Assembly: GCA_016787085.1 (NCBI GenBank)
Contig: JAEUVJ010000053.1
Span: 62,001-126,000 of the forward strand
Direction of reading: 5' to 3'
Length of the DNA stretch: 64,000 nt
Source of the DNA: Chitinophagaceae bacterium
GTDB lineage: Bacteria; Bacteroidota; Bacteroidia; Chitinophagales; Chitinophagaceae
Shown: piece after piece, positions 7,881-16,565 of the stretch
Layout of the letters: each line of letters starts with the position of its first letter
Position numbering within the stretch: the first letter of the stretch is position 1
Made by a program: the position numbers and the translations under genes
The notes under the pieces: generated by a model
What the model was told of the DNA's origin: nothing
Database searches by the model: none
What the model saw: the letters and a program-made list of their open reading frames with translations, nothing else

Positions 7881-9041
7881 ATGGCCGATATACTGATCAT
7901 AGATGATGAAAAAGCGATCCGGAAGACCTTGACGGAGATATTATCATTTGAAGGCTATAAGATTGAAGAAGCGTCTGACGGAGAAGAAGGACTCAGGAAG
8001 TTCAGGGATAAAACGTATGATGTGGTGCTTTGTGATATTAAAATGCCGAAGCTGGACGGGATTGAGTTCTTGCAAAAGGCGGGAGAAGTGAACGGAGACA
8101 CTCCCATCATCATGATATCAGGACATGGTAATATTGAGACGGCGGTTGAAGCAGTAAAAAAGGGAGCGTACGATTTTATTTCCAAACCACCCGACCTGAA
8201 CCGCCTGCTGATCACCATCCGCAATGCCATGGAAAAGACCAATCTTGTGGCTGAGGCCAAGGTATTGAAGAGAAAGGTATCAAGGGTACAAGAAATGGTA
8301 GGCGAGTCAACGCCTATTAAAAAGATCAAGGATACAATAGATAAAGTAGCCGGTACAGATGCCAGGATACTTATCACCGGGGAGAATGGAGTAGGTAAGG
8401 AGTTAGTGGCAAGATGGATACATGAAAAAAGCAATCGGGCTACCGGGCCTTTGGTAGAGGTGAACTGTGCGGCCATTCCGACAGAGTTAATCGAAAGTGA
8501 ATTATTCGGTCACGAGAAAGGGTCATTCACTTCCGCCATCAAACAACGCATTGGTAAATTTGAGCAAGCTAACGGCGGCACTTTGTTCCTCGATGAGATC
8601 GGGGATATGAGCCTGAGTGCCCAGGCCAAAGTGTTGCGGGCCCTGCAGGAAGGAAAGATCACAAGAGTAGGAGCTGACAAAGATATCAATGTAGATGTGC
8701 GAGTGATCGCAGCTACCAATAAGGACCTGCTGAAAGAAGTAGATGCCAAAACTTTCCGGCTTGACCTTTACCATCGGTTAAGTGTCATCCTCATTCATGT
8801 GCCTTCGCTGAACGACAGGAAAGATGATATCCCGTTGCTGGTAGATCAGTTCCTTGGCGACATCTGCAATGATTACGGGATTGCTAAAAAAAGCACCCAT
8901 GATGATGCGATAACCCTGCTGAAAGAATACAACTGGACGGGGAATATCCGTGAGTTGCGAAACGTAGTGGAACGCCTGGTCATTCTTTCGGGAAAAGAAA
9001 TAACTGCTGAAGATGTGAAAAGCTATGTGATGCCCAGATGA
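7881..9041 (+). CDS. Sigma-54-type response regulator (NtrC/AtoC class) lacking the Fis HTH domain
   Basis: Residues 1-115 form a receiver domain with acidic pocket D8-D9, phosphoacceptor D52 (LCDIKMP) and K102. Residues about 138-365 form an AAA+ sigma-54 activator domain with Walker A GENGVGKE (167-174) and Walker B TLFLDEIGD (234-242). The sigma-54 contact loop reads GSFTSA (214-219) instead of GAFTGA. The protein ends at residue 386, just after NIRELRNVVERL and a short tail, so the usual Fis-type DNA-binding domain is absent. This class occurs in Bacteroidota, as far as I recall. It may act without DNA binding, or not act on sigma-54 at all. No sensor kinase is adjacent. Confidence 0.9.
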   Translation: MADILIIDDEKAIRKTLTEILSFEGYKIEEASDGEEGLRKFRDKTYDVVLCDIKMPKLDGIEFLQKAGEVNGDTPIIMISGHGNIETAVEAVKKGAYDFISKPPDLNRLLITIRNAMEKTNLVAEAKVLKRKVSRVQEMVGESTPIKKIKDTIDKVAGTDARILITGENGVGKELVARWIHEKSNRATGPLVEVNCAAIPTELIESELFGHEKGSFTSAIKQRIGKFEQANGGTLFLDEIGDMSLSAQAKVLRALQEGKITRVGADKDINVDVRVIAATNKDLLKEVDAKTFRLDLYHRLSVILIHVPSLNDRKDDIPLLVDQFLGDICNDYGIAKKSTHDDAITLLKEYNWTGNIRELRNVVERLVILSGKEITAEDVKSYVMPR

Positions 9042-9163
9042 ACTGAAACCTGTAACCAGTAATCTGAAACAAAATAGTACTCCCGCTTACCGGCCAATAC
9101 TAGCCGCTCACCGCCTTTTACAAAACTTTCAATCTTATAATTCACACTACCGGATAATTCTGA

Positions 9164-9171
9164 TATTTTTG
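9164..9171 (+). promoter_or_regulatory. TAnnTTTG -7 promoter element (TATTTTTG) for lepB
   Basis: This exact consensus match lies 20 nt before the ATG at 9192. Confidence 0.6.
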
Positions 9172-9191
9172 CTCGCTATAAAATCAGGCTC

Positions 9192-10793
9192 ATGCCATTA
9201 CAACATTTACTGATCATTTATCTCATCGGAACACTGCTCGTCTTTCTGCCTTCATTCGGAGTGGCGAAACTTTTTGTGAAAGCAGGGGTGCCAGCCTGGA
9301 AAGCCTATGTGCCCTTTTACAATACATGGGTGATGCAGGATATCGCTGAAAGACCTAAGCATTGGGTGTTCTGGCAATTCATCCCTGTTGTTGGATGGTT
9401 CATTACGCCGGGTATCTTTATAGAATTTGCCAAGGTCTTTGGCCAATTCTCCTTGCGGCATCATACTCTGGCTTCCCTGCTTCCCTTTGTTTATTTCCCA
9501 TGGATCGGAAATAAGCCCGAAGTAAAACTGGTCGGTGCCGGGGCGGTAAAAAAGCATAAAAAGAAAAGCTGGAGAGAGTGGGTGGATGCAGCTGTCTTTG
9601 CGGTCGTAGCTGCCACATTGATCCGCACTTTTATATTTGAAGCCTATACTATTCCTTCCGGTTCAATGGAAAAAACATTGCTGGTACGGGATTTCTTATT
9701 TGTGAGCAAACTAAGCTACGGTCCGCGTATCCCGAATACGCCTTTGTCCGTTCCTTTTGTACATAATTATCTGCCTGTCACCAATACAAGATCTTATTCC
9801 GAACTGATCAAGCTGCCCTATATAAGATGGTTTGCTGCTGCGCCCAAAAGAGGAGATGTGGTGGTGTTTAATTTTCCTGTAGGTGACACCGTCATTCATG
9901 CAACGGGCTTCGAATCGCTTATACCCTATGCCGACATACGCAGAAAAGAAAAATGGCCTTATCCATTCAATACCATAGAATATGATCCTGATGGCAGCGC
10001 AACCAGTTCCGTTAGTGTTTCTGCGTCAGAGATAATTAATGACAGGGTCAACTACCCGGTCGTGGTGCACCCGGTGGATAAAACAGACAATTACATCAAA
10101 CGGTGTGTTGCTGTTGCCGGCGATACGCTGCAGATCATTGGGGGGGATATTTATATTAATGGCGTCAAAGAAGAAACGCCTCCCTATTCCCAGATCAATT
10201 ATACGGTAGATACAAAGACGATCATCACTGACAGGGAAGAAACAGCAAAGAAATACGGAGTGAACGAGAGTGATATTACCCAGTTACAAGGTACCCGTTA
10301 CAGCATGGACCTTACCTATAAAGCATTGCAGCAAATGAAAGCGGACGGTATCATTGCGAATGCCGTTCCCAGCTTACAGGAACCGGCCAGCATGTACCAG
10401 GATAAAAAGTTTTTAGGGAAAGTAGTTTTTCCATACGACACACTCTATCCCTGGACCATTGATTATTTCGGCAGGATATGGATACCTAAAAAAGGAGCAA
10501 CACTGCAACTGAAGCCCGAAGAATATTCTATTTACGAGAGAGCCATCCGGGTGTATGAGAAAAATGATTTTTACATGCAGAACGGGAAATTTTACCTGAA
10601 TGGCAAAGAGGTCAGTACGTACACTTTCAAAATGGATTATTACTGGATGATGGGCGATAACAGACATGGCTCGCAGGATTCAAGATTCTGGGGCTTTGTA
10701 CCCGAAGATCGTATTGTGGGTAAAGCCTGGATGATCTGGTTTAGCTGGGAAGGCGGGCCAAGATGGAAAAGACTTTTCAACTTCGTAAAATAA
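9192..10793 (+). CDS. lepB: Signal peptidase I with extra N-terminal membrane domain
   Basis: The 533-aa protein cleaves signal peptides from exported proteins at the inner membrane. Residues 1-107 form an added membrane domain with about three helices and motifs such as PAWKAYVPFYN, like DUF5684. A basic stretch (KKHKKKSW) and the standard anchor helix follow at 130-150. The S26 boxes come next: PSGSME with catalytic Ser158, KRGDVVVFNFP (219-229), YIKRCVAVAGD with catalytic Lys303, and near the C-terminus MGDNRHGSQDSRFWG. Large insertions separate the boxes, making it about 200 aa longer than the E. coli enzyme, which is common in this phylum. A terminator follows. Confidence 0.93.
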   Translation: MPLQHLLIIYLIGTLLVFLPSFGVAKLFVKAGVPAWKAYVPFYNTWVMQDIAERPKHWVFWQFIPVVGWFITPGIFIEFAKVFGQFSLRHHTLASLLPFVYFPWIGNKPEVKLVGAGAVKKHKKKSWREWVDAAVFAVVAATLIRTFIFEAYTIPSGSMEKTLLVRDFLFVSKLSYGPRIPNTPLSVPFVHNYLPVTNTRSYSELIKLPYIRWFAAAPKRGDVVVFNFPVGDTVIHATGFESLIPYADIRRKEKWPYPFNTIEYDPDGSATSSVSVSASEIINDRVNYPVVVHPVDKTDNYIKRCVAVAGDTLQIIGGDIYINGVKEETPPYSQINYTVDTKTIITDREETAKKYGVNESDITQLQGTRYSMDLTYKALQQMKADGIIANAVPSLQEPASMYQDKKFLGKVVFPYDTLYPWTIDYFGRIWIPKKGATLQLKPEEYSIYERAIRVYEKNDFYMQNGKFYLNGKEVSTYTFKMDYYWMMGDNRHGSQDSRFWGFVPEDRIVGKAWMIWFSWEGGPRWKRLFNFVK

Positions 10794-10800
10794 GCATCAT

Positions 10801-10828
10801 AACCCCTCCAAAAGAGGGGTTTATTATT
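10801..10828 (+). terminator. Intrinsic terminator between lepB and cdd
   Basis: An 8-bp stem, AACCCCTC with GAGGGGTT, has loop CAAAA and is followed by TATTATTT. The stem resembles the core of the REP-like repeats elsewhere in the window. Confidence 0.7.
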
Positions 10829-10852
10829 TCCAATAGTTTGTATCTTACAATC

Positions 10853-11338
10853 ATGAAGGAAAGCAAGTTTGAATTCAGTTACAAGGTGTACAATGATATC
10901 AGCGAATTGGCAAAAGAAGATGCAACGCTGCTCAATAAAGCGAAGAGTGTTACGAAGCAGGCCTATGCTCCGTATTCCAATTTTTTTGTAGGTGCTGTTG
11001 CCCGGTTAGCCAATGGGGAAACGGTGGCCGGTACTAACCAGGAGAATGCTTCTTATCCTGTTGGTATTTGTGCAGAAAGGGTTTTGCTGGGAAATGCCGC
11101 TACATTATTCCCGGGAGTCAGTATTGATACATTAGCCATCAGTTATGATAGTAAAGACGTGCCCAGCGACCATCCGATTTCGCCATGTGGTATGTGCCGC
11201 CAGGCATTACTGGAATATGAGACCAGAACAGCAAAGCCGATTCGGTTGATCCTTGCAGGCCAGAAAGGAAAAATATATATCGTGGAGACGGTAAGATTTT
11301 TACTTCCATTTGCATTTACGCAGGATGAACTGATATAG
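10853..11338 (+). CDS. cdd: Cytidine deaminase
   Basis: The 161-aa protein matches the short, tetrameric type of cytidine deaminase, which turns cytidine or deoxycytidine into uridine forms in pyrimidine salvage. The zinc site is CAE (Cys73, Glu75 as proton shuttle) and PCGMC (Cys112, Cys115), with the substrate segment SNFFVGA upstream. The start is the ATG at 10853. A longer reading from 10763 would overlap lepB and run through the terminator hairpin at 10801-10821, so it is rejected. The length is slightly above the family norm because of an N-terminal extension of about 20 residues. Confidence 0.93.
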   Translation: MKESKFEFSYKVYNDISELAKEDATLLNKAKSVTKQAYAPYSNFFVGAVARLANGETVAGTNQENASYPVGICAERVLLGNAATLFPGVSIDTLAISYDSKDVPSDHPISPCGMCRQALLEYETRTAKPIRLILAGQKGKIYIVETVRFLLPFAFTQDELI

Positions 11339-11350
11339 CGGTGATTCAAA

Positions 11351-11848
11351 CTAAAATAATGTTTGTACCCCATGCGCTATTTTCATCTCATGTTCCAGCA
11401 ACCATTTCTTTCTCCAAAGCCCGCCGCCATAACCTACTAACGTTTTATCGGCACCGATCACACGATGACAGGGTATGATGATCGCTACATTGTTCTTTCC
11501 GTTGGCATTGGCTACCGCTCTTGTGGCTTTTGGGTCGCCGGTTTTGATGGCCAGTTGCAGGTAGCTGATCGTTTTGCCAAAGGGAATGGCGGCTAATTCA
11601 TTCCATACTTCCTGTTGAAAAGAAGTGCCGGGCTGGCTGACAGGTAATTCAAATACCCGCCTTTCACCATTGAAATACTGGATCAATTGTTCAACACATT
11701 GGATCAGCAGAGGCGGCAGGTGTTTTTTATGACCCGTGTTCTTTTGAGAGGTATCATGGAAACTGACCCCGGAGATATAATCTTCCGTGCCGGATATTTT
11801 TAACAGGCCTACAGGAGAATGATAGTATGTAGTATAAATTTCAGCCAA
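11351..11848 (-). CDS. ogt: Methylated-DNA--[protein]-cysteine S-methyltransferase
   Basis: The 165-aa protein repairs O6-alkylguanine by moving the alkyl group to its own cysteine. The C-terminal domain has the active-site motif PCHRV (Cys127), the helix-turn-helix segment GKTISYLQLA and the Asn hinge in ANANGKNN. The N-terminal domain is short, as in Ogt-type proteins without the Ada sensor domain. Its ATG overlaps the stop region of the upstream csaA-like gene by 8 bp, so the two are translated from one mRNA. Confidence 0.93.
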   Translation of the reverse strand: MAEIYTTYYHSPVGLLKISGTEDYISGVSFHDTSQKNTGHKKHLPPLLIQCVEQLIQYFNGERRVFELPVSQPGTSFQQEVWNELAAIPFGKTISYLQLAIKTGDPKATRAVANANGKNNVAIIIPCHRVIGADKTLVGYGGGLWRKKWLLEHEMKIAHGVQTLF

Positions 11849-12179
11849 TTCTCATCCCGTTGGCAACAGGCTTTCCGGGTTGCAATAAAATTACGTCTTT
11901 GTTTTCATCATATACACCCAGCACCAGGCATTCGCTGATAAAGGTAGCGATCTGTTTGGGTGGGAAGTTGACAACAGCCACTACCTGCCGGTTCAGCAAT
12001 TCTTCTTTAGCATAATGAGCTGTTATCTGTGCTGACGACTTTTTAATACCCAGCTCTCCGAAATCAATTACCAACTGGTAGGCAGGTTTGCGGGCTTTCG
12101 GAAAATCATTTACCTCAATAATGGTCCCGGTACGGATATCTATCTTTTCAAAATCGTTCCAGCTTATTGGCCCGCTCAT
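11841..12179 (-). CDS. csaA: CsaA-type tRNA-binding domain protein
   Basis: The 112-aa protein is a single OB-fold tRNA-binding domain like CsaA and the C-terminal domain of MetG: FEKIDIRTGTIIEV at the N-terminus, then LVIDFGELGIKKSSAQIT, and VVAVVNFPPKQIATF with SECLVLG. CsaA has been described as a chaperone-like export factor in Bacillus; the role in Bacteroidota is not settled. A TAnnTTTG element lies 17 nt upstream, and ogt follows with an 8-bp overlap. Confidence 0.9.
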   Translation of the reverse strand: MSGPISWNDFEKIDIRTGTIIEVNDFPKARKPAYQLVIDFGELGIKKSSAQITAHYAKEELLNRQVVAVVNFPPKQIATFISECLVLGVYDENKDVILLQPGKPVANGMRIG

Positions 12180-12196
12180 TAATAAAAATTTAATGC

Positions 12197-12204
12197 CAAA
12201 TGTA
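12197..12204 (-). promoter_or_regulatory. TAnnTTTG -7 promoter element (TACATTTG) for csaA-ogt
   Basis: This exact consensus match on the minus strand lies 17 nt before the csaA ATG at 12179. Confidence 0.55.
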
Positions 12205-12263
12205 ACAGGATTTTTTTTGATGATTAAGCCAGTTCCGTTTACCTTCCTGCAAAAGTTTGCCGC

Positions 12264-13703
12264 ATGAGAGAAAAACAGTTTTTCAACAACTCAAGACGTC
12301 GTTTTATCCGTAACACCGCAGTTGCCGGCGCTGGTTTTTTTATAGTTCCCCGTCATGTTCTTGGTCGTGGTTATGTTGCTCCCAGCGATAAACTGAATAT
12401 TGCTGGTATCGGTGCAGGAGGCAAGGGAGAAAGCGATCTTGCTGAATTTGCCAAAAGCCCTTATGTAAATATTGTTGCTTTATGTGATGTGGATGACAAA
12501 CAGGCTGCAAAAAGCAGAACGAACTTCCCGAAAGCCACCTACTATAAGGATTTCAGGGAGATGCTGGCAAAAGAGAAGAATACGATAGATGCCTGTTCCA
12601 TTTCTACACCTGATCATACGCATGCGGTGGCTACGTTAGCCGCTATGCAGCTCGGTAAACATGTATATACACAAAAGCCGCTGACACATGATATTTATGA
12701 GGCCAGGATACTTACACAGGCTGCCAAAAAATATAAGGTTGTCACACAGATGGGTAACCAGGGCGGTTCTGGTGATGGAGTCAGGAAAGCAAAAGAGATG
12801 GTGATGGCGGGGTTGATCGGAGATGTGTATGAAGCCCATGCCTGGACCAACCGGCCTGTATGGCCGCAAGGCATACCTGCTCCGACAGGCAATTTTGAAA
12901 TACCCAAAGAGCTTGATTGGGACCTCTGGTTAGGTACTGCGCAAAAAACTAGTTTCAATCCTGCGTATGTTCCTTTCAACTGGCGGGGATGGTGGGCATT
13001 CGGTACAGGTGCATTAGGAGATATGGCCTGTCACATCATGGATCCTATTTACCGGATATTACCGATTGATTACCCAAGCTCTGCCGAGTGCAGTGTAAGC
13101 AATGTATGGAAAGATATGTGGGCCGAAGGCAACTATGTGGATAGTTGCCCGCCTTCTTCTATCATCCACCTGAACTATCCCAGGAAAGATGGAAAAGGAA
13201 ACATTAAAATATCCTGGTATGATGGCGGTTTATTACCGGCACGACCTGATGAACTCTTACCGGGCGAACCATTCGGTAACTGGGACGGTGGCGTTTTGTT
13301 TATTGGCAAAAAAGGAAAACTGCTGGTGGACTGTTATGGAGAAAACCCAAGATTGCTGCCTACCCGGCTGATGGAGGAAAAGACAATGCCAAAGCCAACA
13401 TTGAAGCGGGTGCCGGAAGGTCATTATATCCAATGGGTGAATGCCTGTATTGCCGGTCATGGAAAAGGACAGACCAGTTCTCCTTTTGAATATGCCGGAC
13501 CTTTCACTGAAAGCATATTAATGGGTAACCTCGCTATCCGTAGCTGGATGATGAAGAATCCTAAACTCACCGGCTGGGATGATAAATATCTTGGTCGCAA
13601 AAAACTGGTATGGGACGCAAAGAACATGAAGGTGACCAATTTTGATGAAGCCAACCAGTTTGTAAAGAGAGAATACCGGGACGGATGGAGTTTAAGCTTA
13701 TAG
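12264..13703 (+). CDS. Gfo/Idh/MocA family oxidoreductase with Tat signal
   Basis: The 479-aa protein begins with a twin-arginine signal (SRRRFIRNTAVAGAGF), so it is exported folded with its cofactor. The Rossmann fold starts at LNIAGIGAGGKGESDL and continues with IVALCDVD. The sugar-dehydrogenase motif appears as QKP in HVYTQKPL, where the family often has EKP. The C-terminal half is the long type seen in secreted Bacteroidota and Planctomycetes members. Relatives oxidise or reduce sugars and cyclitols with NAD(P); the substrate is unknown here. It stands alone between divergent and convergent neighbours. Confidence 0.9.
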   Translation: MREKQFFNNSRRRFIRNTAVAGAGFFIVPRHVLGRGYVAPSDKLNIAGIGAGGKGESDLAEFAKSPYVNIVALCDVDDKQAAKSRTNFPKATYYKDFREMLAKEKNTIDACSISTPDHTHAVATLAAMQLGKHVYTQKPLTHDIYEARILTQAAKKYKVVTQMGNQGGSGDGVRKAKEMVMAGLIGDVYEAHAWTNRPVWPQGIPAPTGNFEIPKELDWDLWLGTAQKTSFNPAYVPFNWRGWWAFGTGALGDMACHIMDPIYRILPIDYPSSAECSVSNVWKDMWAEGNYVDSCPPSSIIHLNYPRKDGKGNIKISWYDGGLLPARPDELLPGEPFGNWDGGVLFIGKKGKLLVDCYGENPRLLPTRLMEEKTMPKPTLKRVPEGHYIQWVNACIAGHGKGQTSSPFEYAGPFTESILMGNLAIRSWMMKNPKLTGWDDKYLGRKKLVWDAKNMKVTNFDEANQFVKREYRDGWSLSL

Positions 13704-13716
13704 CCGGTGATAAGCA

Positions 13717-14583
13717 TCAATCCAGCAACATCGCCAGTTCAAGTAATTCCTTTTGTTTATACAGGTCTTTATCGGCCGTAAAACATTTACTGAATTCTTC
13801 AAGGAGCAGGCGGATCACTTTTTTATTCGATTGTGGCCGGAAATACGAGCCGACCGGCGGCACGGAGATCCGTTTAAAATAATTCTCGACATCCTGGTGA
13901 GTGAACACCTGTCCGGAAGTGGGATCAATAAAGAATTCGATCTTATGAAAGGGGTTGGGCAGGTTCTCTTCCGAGTAGCCCGGTTTGAAATAAGCGATCA
14001 CGAATTGCTTGGGAATACTGATGGCTCTTACAGGAATGTCCAGCATTTCGCAAAGCAAAAGGTAAAGGATACCGTTACAGATCTGGTTGCCCCTTTTTGC
14101 TTCAATGGTTTTATGCAGCAGGAATTCGTTGGGCTCTTTATAATTGGTCTCATTCCCTTTGAGCCCGTAATAACTGTAGAGAATACTGGTGACGATATTG
14201 ACCTGTTCAAGCGGCGTGAGGTAATTATTTAACTCCAGCCAGATATTACGGCGAACCTTTTCCACTTCCTGTTTTACCTGGGTGAATGACAGTTCCGGGT
14301 ATAAAAACTTGCTTGTCAGCAGGGCGCCAAGCATCAGGTCATGATGGCCTGATACATTCCATTGACGAAAATCTTCAGAAAGGTCCTGGTAGTGCAACCG
14401 GTGTATCAGTAGTTCGATACGAAGTTGTGTTTGTTCGTCTGGTGTTGTTTCCCAAAGATGCTCCAGGTTCGGAATGATCGGCTTGCCGTAGTCAACGATC
14501 TTTTGCGATACGGCATCAAACACTTCTTCATCAGGGTCATCAAGCAGGTGAAACAAGGCTGATATTTCCTTATTGTTTTCCAT
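13717..14583 (-). CDS. SirB1/transglutaminase-like family protein
   Basis: The 288-aa protein has an N-terminal helical, HEAT-like part (SALFHLLDDPDEEVFDAV) and then a SirB1 N-terminal, transglutaminase-like region with LTPLEQVNIVTSILYSYYG, EAKRGNQICNGILYLLLCEMLDIPV and FVIAYF. The Cys in NQICNGILY sits near the place of the transglutaminase cysteine, but activity cannot be judged. SirB1-type proteins are widespread with no agreed role. The stop faces the end of the Gfo/Idh gene 13 bp away, and no clear terminator lies between them. Confidence 0.82.
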   Translation of the reverse strand: MENNKEISALFHLLDDPDEEVFDAVSQKIVDYGKPIIPNLEHLWETTPDEQTQLRIELLIHRLHYQDLSEDFRQWNVSGHHDLMLGALLTSKFLYPELSFTQVKQEVEKVRRNIWLELNNYLTPLEQVNIVTSILYSYYGLKGNETNYKEPNEFLLHKTIEAKRGNQICNGILYLLLCEMLDIPVRAISIPKQFVIAYFKPGYSEENLPNPFHKIEFFIDPTSGQVFTHQDVENYFKRISVPPVGSYFRPQSNKKVIRLLLEEFSKCFTADKDLYKQKELLELAMLLD

Positions 14584-14711
14584 TGGTGGCGATTAGTTTG
14601 CAAGTTACAGGATCGGTGGTCAGACAAAATAATCAAACTTTTCCACAGATGGTAATATATCGCCATGATATTGATCCGTCATCCCGCTTTGATAAAGAGT
14701 AAATGGTAATA

Positions 14712-15458
14712 TTATTTTTTCTTTGCGAGTATCATCCAATCCCAGGGGCCCGGCTTTTTCAGCCATTCCGGAGGCTTTACAAATTCTGTTTGCCATTCGT
14801 ATTCGATCTTTTGATGATCCCGGATAAGTAGGCCTTCTTTGTTTAACAGTAGCTCCAGTTCTTCACGCAGGTAATGTTTGGTGGGGACATTATCTATTTC
14901 CGCATTACCATCCAGAATGTCCTGGTATCGTTTGGCTGCTTCTTTTTCCGGCAGCTTCATGTCAAACAGTTTCATGTCAATATTCCAGCGGTGCTGAATG
15001 ATCCTTGTCAGTAACCATGATTCCAATGAAGGCACTACGAGTATAAGATGCCCGCCTTTTTTAAGACATAAAGAAAGGTTATGAAAGAACATATTTCTTT
15101 TCTTCAAAGAATCCGTAAGGACCGCATTGATACAAACTACTACATCGGCGGCAGGCAGTTGCAGCCGGCTGCCCGACATATCGGCCCTCAGGTATTCTAC
15201 ATTGACAAGGTGCAGATATTTCTTTCTGGCGATAACCAGGTTTTTCTCCGAAATATCCGCGGCGATTACTTTTTTGAAAGCAGGGGACAACACGGGTAGC
15301 CATTTACCGATGGCGCATCCGGCATCTATCACCGTTTTGGTAGGAGAGGCTACTCTGTCAATGGCCGAACGGATGACCCTTTTTTTGTCATTACGCAATA
15401 CATCAAATATCTCCTCATGGTAATCAGGGGCGATCTTTTCCCAATATTTCCTGTCCAT
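14712..15458 (-). CDS. Class I SAM-dependent methyltransferase
   Basis: The 248-aa protein has the Rossmann-type methyltransferase motifs: motif I VIDAGCAIGKWLPVL binds S-adenosylmethionine, then VIAADISEKNL, an acidic loop, the post-I motif ADVVVCINAVL, and HLILVVPSLESWLL. The N-terminal helix resembles ubiE/methyltransferase-11 proteins. The acceptor substrate is not evident. The start is the ATG at 15458. A TTG at 15479 would lie in a TATTTTG promoter-like element and is less likely. Confidence 0.87.
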   Translation of the reverse strand: MDRKYWEKIAPDYHEEIFDVLRNDKKRVIRSAIDRVASPTKTVIDAGCAIGKWLPVLSPAFKKVIAADISEKNLVIARKKYLHLVNVEYLRADMSGSRLQLPAADVVVCINAVLTDSLKKRNMFFHNLSLCLKKGGHLILVVPSLESWLLTRIIQHRWNIDMKLFDMKLPEKEAAKRYQDILDGNAEIDNVPTKHYLREELELLLNKEGLLIRDHQKIEYEWQTEFVKPPEWLKKPGPWDWMILAKKK

Positions 15459-15611
15459 GTGTATAACTATTTCCTGCAAAATACAGTTTGGTCTGTTTTA
15501 TGCACAGATTATTTACCAACCTGCCTTCCTGTGGATAGTTTCATTTGGTATAAGTCACCGCATCCGTCCGCCCTGGAATACCGGAATTATTGAACTAAAA
15601 AACCAAGTGAT

Positions 15612-16484
15612 ATGAAACAATTTCGTCGAATATGCCTTGCCTTAGGCATTATTGCACTCTTCGTTATTCTCATCAATTCGTGTAAAAAAGAAAGTTCTGA
15701 ATCCGTTGCCATTCCCGAGGGGCAGCAACGTATCAGAATAAGGCTTTCTGATAACCCGGTCAACTACGATGCCGTTAATGTGGATATCCAGCAGGTGATC
15801 GTGCAGATCATACCCGATAGCTGCCGTGGCAGGGGAGATAATAATGGGAATGATTGTTATGATGATGATGAATACCGCTGTTCCGTATGGGATACGCTGG
15901 ATATTCGTCCCGGAGTATATAATCTGCTTGACCTTTCCAATGGCGCCGATACATTGCTCGCTTCAGGGCTGACCATTGAAGGCCGGATCAATAAGATCAA
16001 ACTGGTACTGGGAACGAATAATTCGGTTGTGATCGACAGCGTGTCTTACCCGCTTACATTATGGAATAATAACCGGGTATGGACCATTCAGGTGAAAGGC
16101 CGTGATATCTTCGAGATCACGCCCAATGATTTACAGTTATGGCTGGATTTTGATGCAGGCGCTTCTATCGTTAAAGTGAGCAACAACCGGTTCGTGCTGA
16201 AACCCCGCATCAAGATATTTGTGCCTGCACAAACAGCCAGCATCAAAGGAAAAATATTGCCCCGGCAAGCTGAGGCAGTAGTAGCTGCTTATACCGCTAC
16301 AGATACGCTGGTGGCCATACCTGATCATGGCGATGGCAGGTTTAAAATCAGGGGCATCCGGGACAGCGTGGCGACTGTATTCATTAATGCCACTGCTAAT
16401 GGCTACCGGGATACCACTATCCTCAATGTTCCGTTGCGAAGGGGAGAAGAAACCAATATCGGAACCATACAATTGCGACAGTAA
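15612..16484 (+). CDS. DUF4382 domain lipoprotein
   Basis: The 290-aa protein has a lipoprotein signal with lipobox INSC (Cys24). The first domain (about 38-200) fits DUF4382: RIRLSDNPVNYDAVNVDIQQ, then VWDTLDI, GVYNLLDLSNG and INKIKLVLG. The C-terminal part (about 210-290) is a carboxypeptidase-regulatory-like beta-sandwich (ASIKGKILP, IRGIRDSVATVFINA). An Asp/Asn-rich loop with several Cys lies near residues 70-95 and could hold a metal or a disulfide. DUF4382 lipoproteins are common in Bacteroidota and have no known activity. Confidence 0.87.
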   Translation: MKQFRRICLALGIIALFVILINSCKKESSESVAIPEGQQRIRIRLSDNPVNYDAVNVDIQQVIVQIIPDSCRGRGDNNGNDCYDDDEYRCSVWDTLDIRPGVYNLLDLSNGADTLLASGLTIEGRINKIKLVLGTNNSVVIDSVSYPLTLWNNNRVWTIQVKGRDIFEITPNDLQLWLDFDAGASIVKVSNNRFVLKPRIKIFVPAQTASIKGKILPRQAEAVVAAYTATDTLVAIPDHGDGRFKIRGIRDSVATVFINATANGYRDTTILNVPLRRGEETNIGTIQLRQ

Positions 16485-16510
16485 TTATTATCCCTATAGA
16501 TATATACATC

Positions 16511-16542
16511 AAAAGCCCTTGCTTAATTAAGCAGGGGCTTTT
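16511..16542. terminator. Bidirectional intrinsic terminator
   Basis: A long near-perfect palindrome reads AAAAGCCC-TTGCTTAA with TTAAGCAG-GGGCTTTT. It sits between the ends of the DUF4382 gene and topA and can serve both strands. Confidence 0.85.
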
Positions 16543-16565
16543 ACTTTTAGCAGTATTATCTGCTA

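Noticed and set aside
7655..7906. 83-aa plus-strand frame before the response regulator
   Set aside because: It runs across both arms of the inverted repeat and over the start of the real gene, with no RBS and no recognisable protein.
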